This document shows, piece by piece, positions 43,691-51,551 of a stretch of 64,000 nt of DNA (within the stretch, counting starts at the first letter, position 1; every line of letters starts with the position of its first letter). The position numbers were made by a program, and so were the translations under genes. The notes under the pieces are model-generated. The model did not search any database and was not told where the DNA came from. It saw only the letters and a program-made list of their open reading frames with translations. This DNA is from Sandaracinus sp. (GTDB taxonomy: Bacteria > Myxococcota_A > Polyangia > Polyangiales > Houyiibacteriaceae), in contig JACKEH010000008.1 of the NCBI GenBank assembly GCA_020633125.1, positions 76,061-140,060 on the forward strand, read 5' to 3'.

Positions 43691-44641
43691 TCAGCGGTGC
43701 GCGAGCACGGCCGCTCGCGACATGGCCTCGCGACGGCGCTGCGCCTCGATCTGCAAGCGACGCTCCTCCTGCGGGCTCGGCCGCTCCGCGAAGTGTCGCG
43801 TGGGGTTCCGCGGCACGGCGCGTCGCCACCACTCGAAGTGCAGATGGGGCGCGTACGAGAGCCCGGTGGTGCCGACCTCGCCGAGGATGTGCCCGCGCTC
43901 GACGATCTGACCCGCGAAGACCCGCGCTTCGCGAAGGTGCGCGTACGCGGTGCGGGTGTCGTCGGCGTGAAGCAGGACGACGAAGTTGCCGTAGCCTTCG
44001 ACGCCGTTGTCCGCGTAGACGACCAAACCCGCGTTGGCGGCACGGACCTCGGCCCCACGCGGCGCGGGGATGTCGACGCCGCGGTGTTGGCGATGCGCGA
44101 GCTCGGGTCGGCGCACGTAGCCGAAGCCCCGCCCCAGGAAACCTCGGGGCACTGGCCACAAGAGCTTCTCTTCCGCGTCGGGGATGTCGGCGAGCATCTC
44201 GGCGGACGCCCCGCCCGCACGAAGCCGACCGAACGCCTCGAGCGTCCCGAGCTCGAGCCGCGCCGCCCGGGCCTCGGCCTCGCCGTGAGGGCGCGGCACT
44301 CGGCGAGGGCCGTCACAGAAACGCCGACGCCCACGGCGGCCACAGCGACGCGCCTCGTCCATCCAGCCGAAGGGCGCGACCACCGTTTCGGGGAGCGTCG
44401 TCGGCTTGGGCTCGGGCTCCGGCGAGGGCATGGATGCCGGGCGCGCCCGAACGTGGGACGCCAAACGACGCGCTTGGCTCGCGAGAGCGGTCGGTCGCGG
44501 CAGGCACGCCGCGAGCGCGCCGAGCACCATCGAGAACGCGACGACCCCGAAGCGAAGCAGCCACACGCGTGCGCCTCGAAGCCGCTGCATCCCACCGCTC
44601 GGTGGCCCCGGCTCGAACACCTCGACGGGGTCGGATGGCAT
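43691..44641 (-). CDS. M23 (LytM) peptidase, membrane-anchored
   Basis: 316 residues from the ATG at 44641 (ATG at 44683 also possible). One N-terminal helix (VWLLRFGVVAFSMVLGALAA) and a Pro/Glu linker precede the M23 domain. Zn ligands are in HRGVDIPAPRGAEV (about 185) and YAPHLHFEWWRR (about 266), with GNFVVLLHADDTRTAYAHL between. It would cut peptidoglycan cross-links or, as in many LytM proteins, activate amidases. The minisatellite starts immediately after the stop. Confidence 0.85.
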   Translation of the reverse strand: MPSDPVEVFEPGPPSGGMQRLRGARVWLLRFGVVAFSMVLGALAACLPRPTALASQARRLASHVRARPASMPSPEPEPKPTTLPETVVAPFGWMDEARRCGRRGRRRFCDGPRRVPRPHGEAEARAARLELGTLEAFGRLRAGGASAEMLADIPDAEEKLLWPVPRGFLGRGFGYVRRPELAHRQHRGVDIPAPRGAEVRAANAGLVVYADNGVEGYGNFVVLLHADDTRTAYAHLREARVFAGQIVERGHILGEVGTTGLSYAPHLHFEWWRRAVPRNPTRHFAERPSPQEERRLQIEAQRRREAMSRAAVLAHR

Positions 44642-44819
44642 CACGTCACGCGACACGGACGCGGAGCATGACACGCGTTTCATGGGTCGAGAAGCGCGGG
44701 CCCTTCGCGAGGTCGGCGCGTGTCGCACCCTCGCCTGCTCGCACCTCCGAACGACTACCCACGTCTCCGTGGCCCTCTCGACGTCGATGCGAGCGGCACT
44801 TGCGCGTATGCTCCGCGCG

Positions 44820-45368
44820 ATGACGCATCCCTTCGCTGGAGCCCGCTTCGACGACGTCGTTCGAATGCCTCGCGCCGAGCTGGACCGCGTGATGGACGCG
44901 GGCGCGACGCCGCGGGCGGACGACCTCGCCGGCTGGGAGTGGCGCGGCTACAACCCGCCGGTCTTCGCGCGGGTGCTCGGTTTTCAGAAGTTCATGAAGG
45001 GCTTCTTCGTCGACGAGCGCGACCGTCTCGCGGGCTACAACCTCTTCGTCGATCGCCCGCGTGGGGGTCCGGGTCGCCCGTGGAAGCCGAAGAAGGGCGG
45101 CGCGCCGAGCACGCGCCACGGCTTCTACGACGTAGTGCCCGTGAAGGCCGGTAGCCGCTACGACGACTTCCTCAACGCGGTGCTGCTCGACTACGGCAGC
45201 GGGCGAAACGCGGCGTGGAACCCCGAGTCACGCATCCGCGACTTCTTGGTGCAGGTCGACCCGAGCAACCCCGATCTCTACCTCGGCAAGGCGTTCCTCG
45301 ATCTCGGCGTCACGCGTGTCTTCTCGAACTTCTTCGTGCTCGAGCGACTTCGCCGCGCGCCCGTCTGA
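44820..45368 (+). CDS. Conserved-type hypothetical protein
   Basis: 182 residues from the ATG at 44820. No signal peptide. Protein-like composition with FARVLGFQKFMKGFFVDERD, GYNLFVDRPRGGPGRPWKPK and HGFYDVVPVKAGSRYDDFLN; no known motif. Its last 141 bp overlap the 3' end of the minus-strand gene at 45228-46058. Function unknown. Confidence 0.65.
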   Translation: MTHPFAGARFDDVVRMPRAELDRVMDAGATPRADDLAGWEWRGYNPPVFARVLGFQKFMKGFFVDERDRLAGYNLFVDRPRGGPGRPWKPKKGGAPSTRHGFYDVVPVKAGSRYDDFLNAVLLDYGSGRNAAWNPESRIRDFLVQVDPSNPDLYLGKAFLDLGVTRVFSNFFVLERLRRAPV

Positions 45369-46058
45369 AGCGACGCGCACCCGCGGCGTGGGAGCGGGTG
45401 TCGATTTCTCGAACCGGCCCACGCACACGAAGAGCGGCGTGTCCGCCGTGCCGTCGAAGGTCCATCCTCGCTGGGCGTGGCGGTATCCGTCGTTCCCGGC
45501 GAGCGTGCCGAGGGGTGCGTCGTAGGCGTGGCCGTGAAGAGCCACGCGTGCCCCCACGCGAAGCTCGTCGGTCCGGGGCACGGCGAGCCACACCAACGCA
45601 TGCGGCGTGGGCGCGACGCGGACCAGCCGCCCGTCGTCGGTGCGTACCAGAAACTCACGCACGGTCGCCACCCGACACGAGCGCGCCGAGCGAAGGCCGG
45701 TGACCTCTTCGAACGAGAGCGCCGGGCCGTCGTCCTCGACCGCGACGATCTCGCCTTCGACGTGGTGAGGCGCCGCTTCACAACGCGTTCGGAGGGCCCG
45801 CGCTCGGCGAACGGCGGCGGAGCCGACCCACGCAAGTGCCACGACGACGAGCGCGATCCAAACCGCGACGTAGGCCAGCCGCGCCGAGTCTTCGAGCAGC
45901 GCGAGGGGCATCGTCATCATCAGCAGAACGCCGGCGAGAACTCGCTCGATGCCCCGTCCGGGGTCTCGCCCCTCCCCCCTCGGCGACGCGCCGCCGTCGC
46001 CCTGAGGAAAGACGTCGAATCCTTCGACCGGCGCCTGCTCCAGGGTCGCCAACCACAT
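45228..46058 (-). CDS. Two-helix membrane protein
   Basis: 276 residues from the ATG at 46058, which shares one base with the preceding stop (TGATG). Two helices (VLAGVLLMMTMPLALL, AYVAVWIALVVVALAWVG) are followed by a soluble beta-rich region (HHVEGEIVAVEDDGPALSFE, VALHGHAYDAPLGTL). The last about 45 residues are antisense to the gene at 44820. Either the overlap is real or the true stop lies earlier and the frame is disturbed near 45370. It is cotranscribed with 46058-47020. Confidence 0.6.
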   Translation of the reverse strand: MWLATLEQAPVEGFDVFPQGDGGASPRGEGRDPGRGIERVLAGVLLMMTMPLALLEDSARLAYVAVWIALVVVALAWVGSAAVRRARALRTRCEAAPHHVEGEIVAVEDDGPALSFEEVTGLRSARSCRVATVREFLVRTDDGRLVRVAPTPHALVWLAVPRTDELRVGARVALHGHAYDAPLGTLAGNDGYRHAQRGWTFDGTADTPLFVCVGRFEKSTPAPTPRVRVASDGRAAKSLEHEEVREDTRDAEIEERLAEVEIGVARVDLHQEVADA

Positions 46059-47020
46059 CAGTCGACCCCGAACGTGTGCAGCGCTTCGATTCGTTCGCGA
46101 TGCCGCTCTTCCGCGGCATGGTGGATGATCGACCCCGCCGCGAGACCGAGTCCGTAGACGCCCAGGTCGAGGGCCGCTTGACCGAGATGGGTGCCGTGAA
46201 CGAGGGACTCGATCGCGTGCGCGATGTGGCCTGCCTCCATGGCGGTTTCGCCGACCTTCACCGCCGTGAGCGTGATGTCGTCGATCTGATTCCCCTCGGT
46301 GGTCGATCCGGTCGCGAGCTCCGCCGCGAGCGACCCCCGCGCCATCGACCAGCGTTCACGTCGACCTGCCTCACGCGCCGTCTCCGGAAAGTCGCCCGGG
46401 ACGATGGTCTGTTCGGCGAGCGTGTCGCGGAGGCTCGTGAGACCTTCCACGGCCGTCCCAATCGCGGCGCGAACCCGACCGGCGTCGCCCTCGTCGCCGA
46501 CGATGCCGAGCGCTTCGGCGACGGCCGCCTTCGCGGTGCCGGGCGCAGCGTTTCGATACGTGTCCAAGTTGGCGATGACGTTGCGCTCGAGCGTTCGAAG
46601 GTCGCCGACACGTTCGTTCAGGCGTTCGTTGCCGACGCGAAGGATTCCGACACGAAGCCGTGAGTCGAGGTGCTCGCGCACGATCGAGTCGCACGCCATC
46701 GGCGCGTCGCAACGCGCGAACGCGGCGTCGAGGTCGGAGGGCCGCGCGTTCGCGAGGGCGCGCACGTGCTCGGGGTGCCGATGAAGATGCTCGTGCACGG
46801 CGTGCACGCCCCCTTCGCGCACGGCTTGGGCGACCCCTCGGGTCGCCCGATCGAGCTCCGTGGGACGGCGAGCTTGGGTGGTGACGGCACGGGTGGCGGC
46901 GACGTCGGCGGCCGCGCGGTCGGCGACCGCGGCGGGGTCGGCGGCGGCCGGCGGAGGGGGCGGTGGCGCGGCGGCCGTCGTGGTCGAGTTCACGGGACGA
47001 GAGCGGACGGGATCGGGCAC
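46058..47020 (-). CDS. Helical protein with hydrophobic C-terminus
   Basis: 320 residues from the GTG at 47020, chosen because GGAG stands seven bases upstream. An Ala/Pro-rich N-terminal segment (residues about 10-50) is followed by a long helical region with many His residues (VHAVHEHLHRHPEHVRALAN). A hydrophobic C-terminal stretch (LDLGVYGLGLAAGSIIHHA) follows. No signal peptide or known motif. Translationally coupled to the membrane-protein gene. The layout recalls polymorphic-toxin or secretion-substrate proteins, but that is a guess. Confidence 0.6.
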   Translation of the reverse strand: MPDPVRSRPVNSTTTAAAPPPPPPAAADPAAVADRAAADVAATRAVTTQARRPTELDRATRGVAQAVREGGVHAVHEHLHRHPEHVRALANARPSDLDAAFARCDAPMACDSIVREHLDSRLRVGILRVGNERLNERVGDLRTLERNVIANLDTYRNAAPGTAKAAVAEALGIVGDEGDAGRVRAAIGTAVEGLTSLRDTLAEQTIVPGDFPETAREAGRRERWSMARGSLAAELATGSTTEGNQIDDITLTAVKVGETAMEAGHIAHAIESLVHGTHLGQAALDLGVYGLGLAAGSIIHHAAEERHRERIEALHTFGVD

Positions 47021-47140
47021 GAAGAGGCTCCAAGGCTGAAGAACGGGGCCCTCTTCGCCGCAGCCTTCGCGCAGTTGCGTACGAGCTCGAGTCGAGTCGC
47101 GGAAGCACTCGCAGGACGGGTGGGCGGCTCGCCGGGCCAC

Positions 47141-47884
47141 TCACCCACGAAGGTGACTCGGAAGCCCGCTCGCGATGGCCGCGCGCACGTCGGCGATCAG
47201 CGCGTCGCGGCGCGCCTCGCCGTAGACGCTCGGATCGATCGGCGCGTGAAACCGCACCTCGACCGGCACGCCCGTGCGGGAACGAAAATCACCGGGCGGC
47301 GAGACGTGGCGCGTGCCGTCGACCGTGCACGGAAGGATCGTCGTCCCGGTGGAGAGTGCGAGGTGGAAGCCGCCCTTCTTGAAGGGCCCGAGCATGCCGG
47401 TCTTGCTGCGCGTGCCCTCGGGTGCGATCCACACGCTCACTCCGTCTTCGATCTTCCGACGCGCAACCTCGATCGCTTGGCGGGCACGGTTCGGATCACG
47501 TCGATCGACGAAGACGAACTCGGCGTCGAGCATCGCGCGGCCGAGGATGGGCAGCTTCCGCATCTCCTGCTTGGCGACCATGCGCAGCGTGCGCCCGGGA
47601 AACGCGTGGTAGAGCGCGATGATGTCCCAGTTCGATTGGTGGTTGGACATCACCACGTAGGTCCGGTCGAAGGCGACGTGCTCCGCCCCTCGCACGCGCA
47701 CCTGCATGCCCGTGACGCGAACCCCGGCGCTCGACCACGTGCGGAGGCGCGCGTCGACCCGATCGCGCGACGAGCGACCGAGCGCCGCGTCCACCACCGT
47801 CGGCGCGCTGACCCTCACGGTGTGCGCGACCTGGAGCAACGTGGGCAAGACGGTGGGGCGACGCACCGCGCGAGGATATCGCAC
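47141..47884 (-). CDS. plsC: 1-acylglycerol-3-phosphate acyltransferase
   Basis: 247 residues; GTG starts at 47884 or 47866. PlsC/LPAAT family: VVMSNHQSNWDIIAL (NHxxxxD, catalytic His and Asp at about 80-87), FVDRRDPNRARQ, and WIAPEGTRSKTGML (EGTR) at about 150-160. It adds the second acyl chain to lysophosphatidate at the inner-membrane face, making phosphatidic acid for phospholipids. It is short and typical in length. Upstream in the same direction is a small Cys-rich lipoprotein gene. Confidence 0.92.
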   Translation of the reverse strand: MRYPRAVRRPTVLPTLLQVAHTVRVSAPTVVDAALGRSSRDRVDARLRTWSSAGVRVTGMQVRVRGAEHVAFDRTYVVMSNHQSNWDIIALYHAFPGRTLRMVAKQEMRKLPILGRAMLDAEFVFVDRRDPNRARQAIEVARRKIEDGVSVWIAPEGTRSKTGMLGPFKKGGFHLALSTGTTILPCTVDGTRHVSPPGDFRSRTGVPVEVRFHAPIDPSVYGEARRDALIADVRAAIASGLPSHLRG

Positions 47885-47982
47885 GTCGACGTTTCGAAGC
47901 GCGTCGCGCGATCGAGAAACGCCCCCGTTTTCGAGGGCGCAGTTTCCCGAGGGCGTTCTTCACGCGACCGTCGAAACGATCC

Positions 47983-48366
47983 TCACTCGGCCGCTTCGCA
48001 CGGCCCGCGGCTCGCGAAGGGTCGCGAGGGGCACGAGCCGCTGCCTTCGAAGGTCTGACCGTCGCATCCGCAGTACACACGGAGGTCACGCGTGCACGGC
48101 CTCATGGGCTGGCACGTCCACGCCACGTCACAGCCTTCCTCGCCGATGCACATCTCGTCGTCGCCGCAATCGGCGCTCGAGGTGCACGTGCGACCCTCGG
48201 CCGCCGGGGCGTCGGTTCCGTCCTCGCGCACGAGCTCGACGGTGGTCTCCCCGTCCGACTCGCGCATGGTCTCTTCGGCCCCGGAGCTGCTTTCGCCGCC
48301 GCCGCCGTTCTGAACCTCGCAGCCCCAAACCAGCGCGAGCGCGCACAACCCGTGAATCCAGCGCAT
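47983..48366 (-). CDS. Small Cys-rich lipoprotein
   Basis: 127 residues from the ATG at 48366: signal peptide MRWIHGLCALALVWGC, a Gly/Glu-rich linker, and a domain with TCTSSADCGDDEMCIGEEGC and YCGCDGQTFEGSGSCPSRP. The second block is Kazal-like (C-G-x-D-G-x-T-F), so a protease-inhibitor or binding module is possible. It lies 38 bp downstream of the cyclophilin-type lipoprotein gene, probably in one transcript. Confidence 0.7.
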   Translation of the reverse strand: MRWIHGLCALALVWGCEVQNGGGGESSSGAEETMRESDGETTVELVREDGTDAPAAEGRTCTSSADCGDDEMCIGEEGCDVAWTCQPMRPCTRDLRVYCGCDGQTFEGSGSCPSRPFASRGPCEAAE

Positions 48367-48404
48367 CGTTCTTCCCCCTGTGTCCGTCTCGTGTGTCTGG
48401 GCGA

Positions 48405-49223
48405 TCAGCGGTCCGCGCCACCTTCGTGGACGACGCGCGCCCAGCGAATGTAGTCGAGGTTCGGGAAGTCGCGGCGCAGGTACGTGTTGCCTTCGCTCTG
48501 AATGCGGCCCTGTTCCGGGCCACGGCCGCTCGGCGCGCCTTCGCCGTAGCCGGAGTAGAGCTGATCGACCGCGGTCATGTCGCGCACGCGGCCGAAGGGC
48601 GCGAAGCGCATGCCGTCGAGGCGCGAGTTGTCGCCGAAGTTGATGAAGAACTGCGTCGATCGGCTGTTCGGCATCGAGGTCTGCGCGAAGGTCACCATGC
48701 CCCGCGTGTTCGACTGCACGACCGGGTCGTCTTGAATTCCGTCGGCGCGCCACGCGGTGTTGAGCGCCGGGTCCCCGTGCAGGCCGACCTGCGCCATGAA
48801 GCCCTCGATCACGCGGAAGAACGCGACGTCGGTGAAGTAGCCTGCCTTCACGAGGTTGTAGAAGCGGTCCGCGCCGTTCGGCGACCACGCACGCGTGACG
48901 TCGATGACGACGGGGCCCTTCGTGGTGTCCATCCAGACCGTGAAGGTCTCGGGCGCGCGCTCGGTCAGCGCGTTGGGCGTCGACAAGCGCGGGTCCGGCG
49001 CGGGCGGCGCGTCGGTCGGGGCGCTCACCTCCGGCAACGCCGGCTCGGGAGCGGGCGTGGGCGCGGGCTCGGGAGTGGGCGCCGGGGTCGGCGTCGGTGC
49101 GGGGGCAGCGCCACGCTCCGAGTCGTCCACCGCGAGGGTGCCGCGATCGAAGTTGGGCTCCGGCGATCGACACGAAGCCAAAGACGCCAAGAGCGAGCAG
49201 AAGAGAAAGAGTCGGAGGGCCAT
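48405..49223 (-). CDS. Cyclophilin-type peptidyl-prolyl isomerase lipoprotein
   Basis: 272 residues from the ATG at 49223. Lipoprotein signal MALRLFLFCSLLASLASC, a Pro/Ala/Glu linker of about 60 residues, then a cyclophilin domain. Its motifs are GADRFYNLVKAGYFTDVAFF and RVIEGFMAQVG (catalytic Arg and Phe), FINFGDNSRLDGMRFAPFGRV at the active-site end. It would speed proline isomerisation of envelope proteins. The family usually has about 165 residues in the catalytic part, as here. Confidence 0.9.
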   Translation of the reverse strand: MALRLFLFCSLLASLASCRSPEPNFDRGTLAVDDSERGAAPAPTPTPAPTPEPAPTPAPEPALPEVSAPTDAPPAPDPRLSTPNALTERAPETFTVWMDTTKGPVVIDVTRAWSPNGADRFYNLVKAGYFTDVAFFRVIEGFMAQVGLHGDPALNTAWRADGIQDDPVVQSNTRGMVTFAQTSMPNSRSTQFFINFGDNSRLDGMRFAPFGRVRDMTAVDQLYSGYGEGAPSGRGPEQGRIQSEGNTYLRRDFPNLDYIRWARVVHEGGADR

Positions 49224-49386
49224 CGGCGGCGGAGCATAGCAGCGACGCCGACGACGCACGTCGCGGGTTGGTCGGGCGCGATCGGCTCGCGGGGACGATC
49301 GGGTTCGACGTGCGGGGGCGGGCGCGATCGAGGTCGCCCGGCGCGTCCCGGACCCGCAACGACCGTCGCTCGGGTATTCTCCGCTC

Positions 49387-49725
49387 GTGGTGAACCGATA
49401 CGACGAGCTCACCCCGACCGAGCAACGTGCGTTGGTCGGGCTCGTGCGGCTGATGGTGCGCATGGACGGCGAGTTCACGGCGGCCGAGGTGCAGGCGGTG
49501 CAAGCGCTCGCACGCGACCTCGGCGCGACGCGCTTTTGGTCCGCGATGACCGAGGCGAACACGATGGAGATGGACGAGCTCGCGAAGCTCGTCGGTGAGG
49601 TCCGTCCCGAGGTGCGCGAGTGGATGTACGGCGTGATGGTCGGGCTGGCCGCCGTCGACGGCATCGACGCGGCCGAATCGGAGCTGCTCGCGTGGTTGAT
49701 GGACACGTGGCAGCTCGACGCGTGA
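49387..49725 (+). CDS. TerB-like protein
   Basis: 112 residues from the GTG at 49387. All-helical with two similar halves (RALVGLVRLMVRMDGEFTAA, YGVMVGLAAVDGIDAAESEL). Each half shows the D-G-x-x-x-x-x-E pattern of TerB/DjlA-type helical bundles. Small, cytoplasmic, possibly metal- or membrane-stress-linked. The PEGA gene starts 10 bp after its stop, suggesting one transcript. Confidence 0.6.
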   Translation: MVNRYDELTPTEQRALVGLVRLMVRMDGEFTAAEVQAVQALARDLGATRFWSAMTEANTMEMDELAKLVGEVRPEVREWMYGVMVGLAAVDGIDAAESELLAWLMDTWQLDA

Positions 49726-49735
49726 CACTGCGCCC

Positions 49736-50065
49736 ATGCTTCGAGTTGCCCTCACGCTCGTCCTCGGGGTCGGTGTTCACGCCGGCCTCACCCTCGCCCA
49801 AGAGGCGACCTCCGAAGCGCCTCGTTCGCCGGTGGCCCCCGCGTCGGCGCCCCAGGACCAGATCGGCCTACTGACGATGCTGTCCGAAGCGCCGGCACGC
49901 CTCTACGTCGACGGCTACGAGGTGGGTCGAACGCCCCTCCGGTACGTCCGGTTGTGGCCGGGCGAGCACGAGGTCGAGCTGCGTTTCGACTCCGGCCGCT
50001 CGCTTCGGTCGCGCATGCACATCACCGCGGGCCACACCGTCACGCGACGCGTCGCGGCGCCGTGA
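49736..50065 (+). CDS. Secreted PEGA-domain protein
   Basis: 109 residues from the ATG at 49736. Signal peptide RVALTLVLGVGVHAGLTLAQ, a short linker, then a PEGA domain (ARLYVDGYEVGRTPLRYVRL, WPGEHEVELRFDSGRS). PEGA folds bind surface or wall components and are common in myxobacterial envelope and kinase proteins. It is the shortest possible version, a single domain only. Confidence 0.75.
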   Translation: MLRVALTLVLGVGVHAGLTLAQEATSEAPRSPVAPASAPQDQIGLLTMLSEAPARLYVDGYEVGRTPLRYVRLWPGEHEVELRFDSGRSLRSRMHITAGHTVTRRVAAP

Positions 50066-50162
50066 TCCTCTCGCGGCGGAGTCGTGGGCTCGGAGGCGGA
50101 ATCGGCGCCGAGCTCCGCCCTCTGGCGTTCTCGAGGGAGCCCTTCCACCACCGAGCGTCGCG

Positions 50163-50203
50163 ACCACTCGCACGGATTCGATCCGTGCAAGTGGTGGGCG
50201 CTC
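50163..50203 (-). repeat. Dispersed hairpin element, copy C
   Basis: A 15-bp stem with 3-nt loop (ACCACT-x-GCACGGAT / ATCCGTGC-x-AGTGGT), one G-U position on the minus strand, flanked by GGGCGCTCTCA. The same about 40 bp, nearly identical, occurs at 59283-59323. Both copies lie just after the stop of a minus-strand gene. There is no T run, so a REP-like or processing signal is as likely as a terminator. Confidence 0.7.
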
Positions 50204-51088
50204 TCAGCCGCCTGGCCAACCGCCGCTCTTCGGCGCGAAGATCACGAGACGCTCGCCGAGAATCGGTCGCAGACGTGCTTCGAGGATCGAATGCACTTCG
50301 CGGGGCGTGTAGATCTGGCTGAAGTGCATGAGCACCACGTGCTCGTTGCGGAGCGTGTGCGCGACCTCGATCAGCTCGTCGAGGTGGACGTGACAACCCG
50401 CGCGCGAGGCCTCGAGGGTCTTTCGATCGTCGAGGAAGGTGCATTCCATCACGAGCACCTTGGCGTCGAGAATCTCCGGCGCGGTCTCGATCACACGCAA
50501 CAAGGTGTCGGTCGCGTACGCGAGCAGCGGTCGCTCGTGCACGTCGAAGAGATCGTCACCCGCGGCCTTTCGCTTCGCGATCTCCGCGCCGGGCAAACCT
50601 CGGTGCTCGTCCTTGAGCTTCTGAACCCGATCGAAGAAGAGGTAGCCGAGGCTCGGCACCGGGTGATGCGTGCGAAACGCGCGAACGTGCAGGTCGGCGC
50701 GAAGGCGCGCTTCGTCGCCGGCCTTCATCGGCACGGCGTCGATCGCCAGGTCGTAGCGCTGAAGCTGGGACAAGGGCGCGAGCGCGCTCTTCAGCGTGTC
50801 GACGATCGGCTCGGGCAGGTAGACCTTCGGGGCGCCCTTCGTGTGCAACAGACCACGAATGCCGAGCATCGCGGGCAACGCGCCGATGTGGTCGCCGTGA
50901 CCGTGGCTCAGGAAGAGGTGGTCGGTCGCCGCGAAGACACGCACCGGAATGCCCGCGTCGAGCACCACGCCGAGCTCGGGGACTTGCAAGCAGGTGTAGA
51001 CGCCGCCGAGCGAGATGCCGCGAATCCGGTAGGGACCGGCCTGTACTTCGAGCAACCAACGGCTCGTGCGTTCCGAATCGTGGGACAC
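50204..51088 (-). CDS. Metallo-beta-lactamase-fold hydrolase (RNase Z-like)
   Basis: 294 residues. MBL motifs: FLSHGHGDHIGALPAML (HxHxDH), LHVRAFRTHHPVPSLGYLFF, AYATDTLLRVIE (metal Asp) and NEHVVLMHFSQIYTPREV (last His). The order and the tRNA-processing-like HxHxDH fit the RNase Z/ElaC branch. A role in tRNA 3' processing is possible, but other phosphodiesterase roles cannot be excluded. No signal peptide. The dispersed hairpin follows directly after the stop. Confidence 0.75.
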   Translation of the reverse strand: MSHDSERTSRWLLEVQAGPYRIRGISLGGVYTCLQVPELGVVLDAGIPVRVFAATDHLFLSHGHGDHIGALPAMLGIRGLLHTKGAPKVYLPEPIVDTLKSALAPLSQLQRYDLAIDAVPMKAGDEARLRADLHVRAFRTHHPVPSLGYLFFDRVQKLKDEHRGLPGAEIAKRKAAGDDLFDVHERPLLAYATDTLLRVIETAPEILDAKVLVMECTFLDDRKTLEASRAGCHVHLDELIEVAHTLRNEHVVLMHFSQIYTPREVHSILEARLRPILGERLVIFAPKSGGWPGG

Positions 51089-51132
51089 ACCCGTTTGTAG
51101 CAGAGGTGGCCGCGAGGGCGCGGAGCCGAGCC

Positions 51133-51480
51133 CTAGCAGCGGCAGGTGCCGGGCAGGTGCTCGCGAATCACGCCGACGAAGAAGTCGTCGCCTCGGAACT
51201 CGCTCATCTTCCCGAGCCGCTTCCCGTCCCGAAAGAGGTGGAACTGCGGGATGCCGAAGATGGCGAAGCGGGTGCCGAGCGCGTCGTGCGCGTAGGCGTT
51301 CACCTTCACGATGCGCGCGGGGACGTCGCCGAGCTTCTCGAGCACGTGGGGAAAACGCGAGGCGAAGAAGTCGCAGTTCGGGCAGTCCGGGCCCCAGAAA
51401 TACACGACGACGAGCTCGCCCTCGGGCTGGAGGACGAGCTCGTCGAAGGTCTCGGGTGTGGCTTCGAGGACGGGGACCAT
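51133..51480 (-). CDS. Thioredoxin-like protein
   Basis: 115 residues from the ATG at 51480. Thioredoxin fold with the redox site FWGPDCPNCDFF (CPNC) at about 33-37, RIVKVNAYAHDALGTRFAI and the cis-Pro region GIPQFHLFRDG. It ends in an extra GTCRC, which could form a second disulphide or metal site. Cytoplasmic disulphide reductase or relative; the unusual CPNC centre and Cys tail set it apart from TrxA. It lies 45 bp upstream of the MBL-fold gene on the same strand. Confidence 0.85.
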   Translation of the reverse strand: MVPVLEATPETFDELVLQPEGELVVVYFWGPDCPNCDFFASRFPHVLEKLGDVPARIVKVNAYAHDALGTRFAIFGIPQFHLFRDGKRLGKMSEFRGDDFFVGVIREHLPGTCRC

Positions 51481-51551
51481 GACTTCATGGTCGCACGCAC
51501 CGACGCGGCGTGACGCGGGGCACCCGTCCCTTCGAGGGGCCGTGGCGTCGA

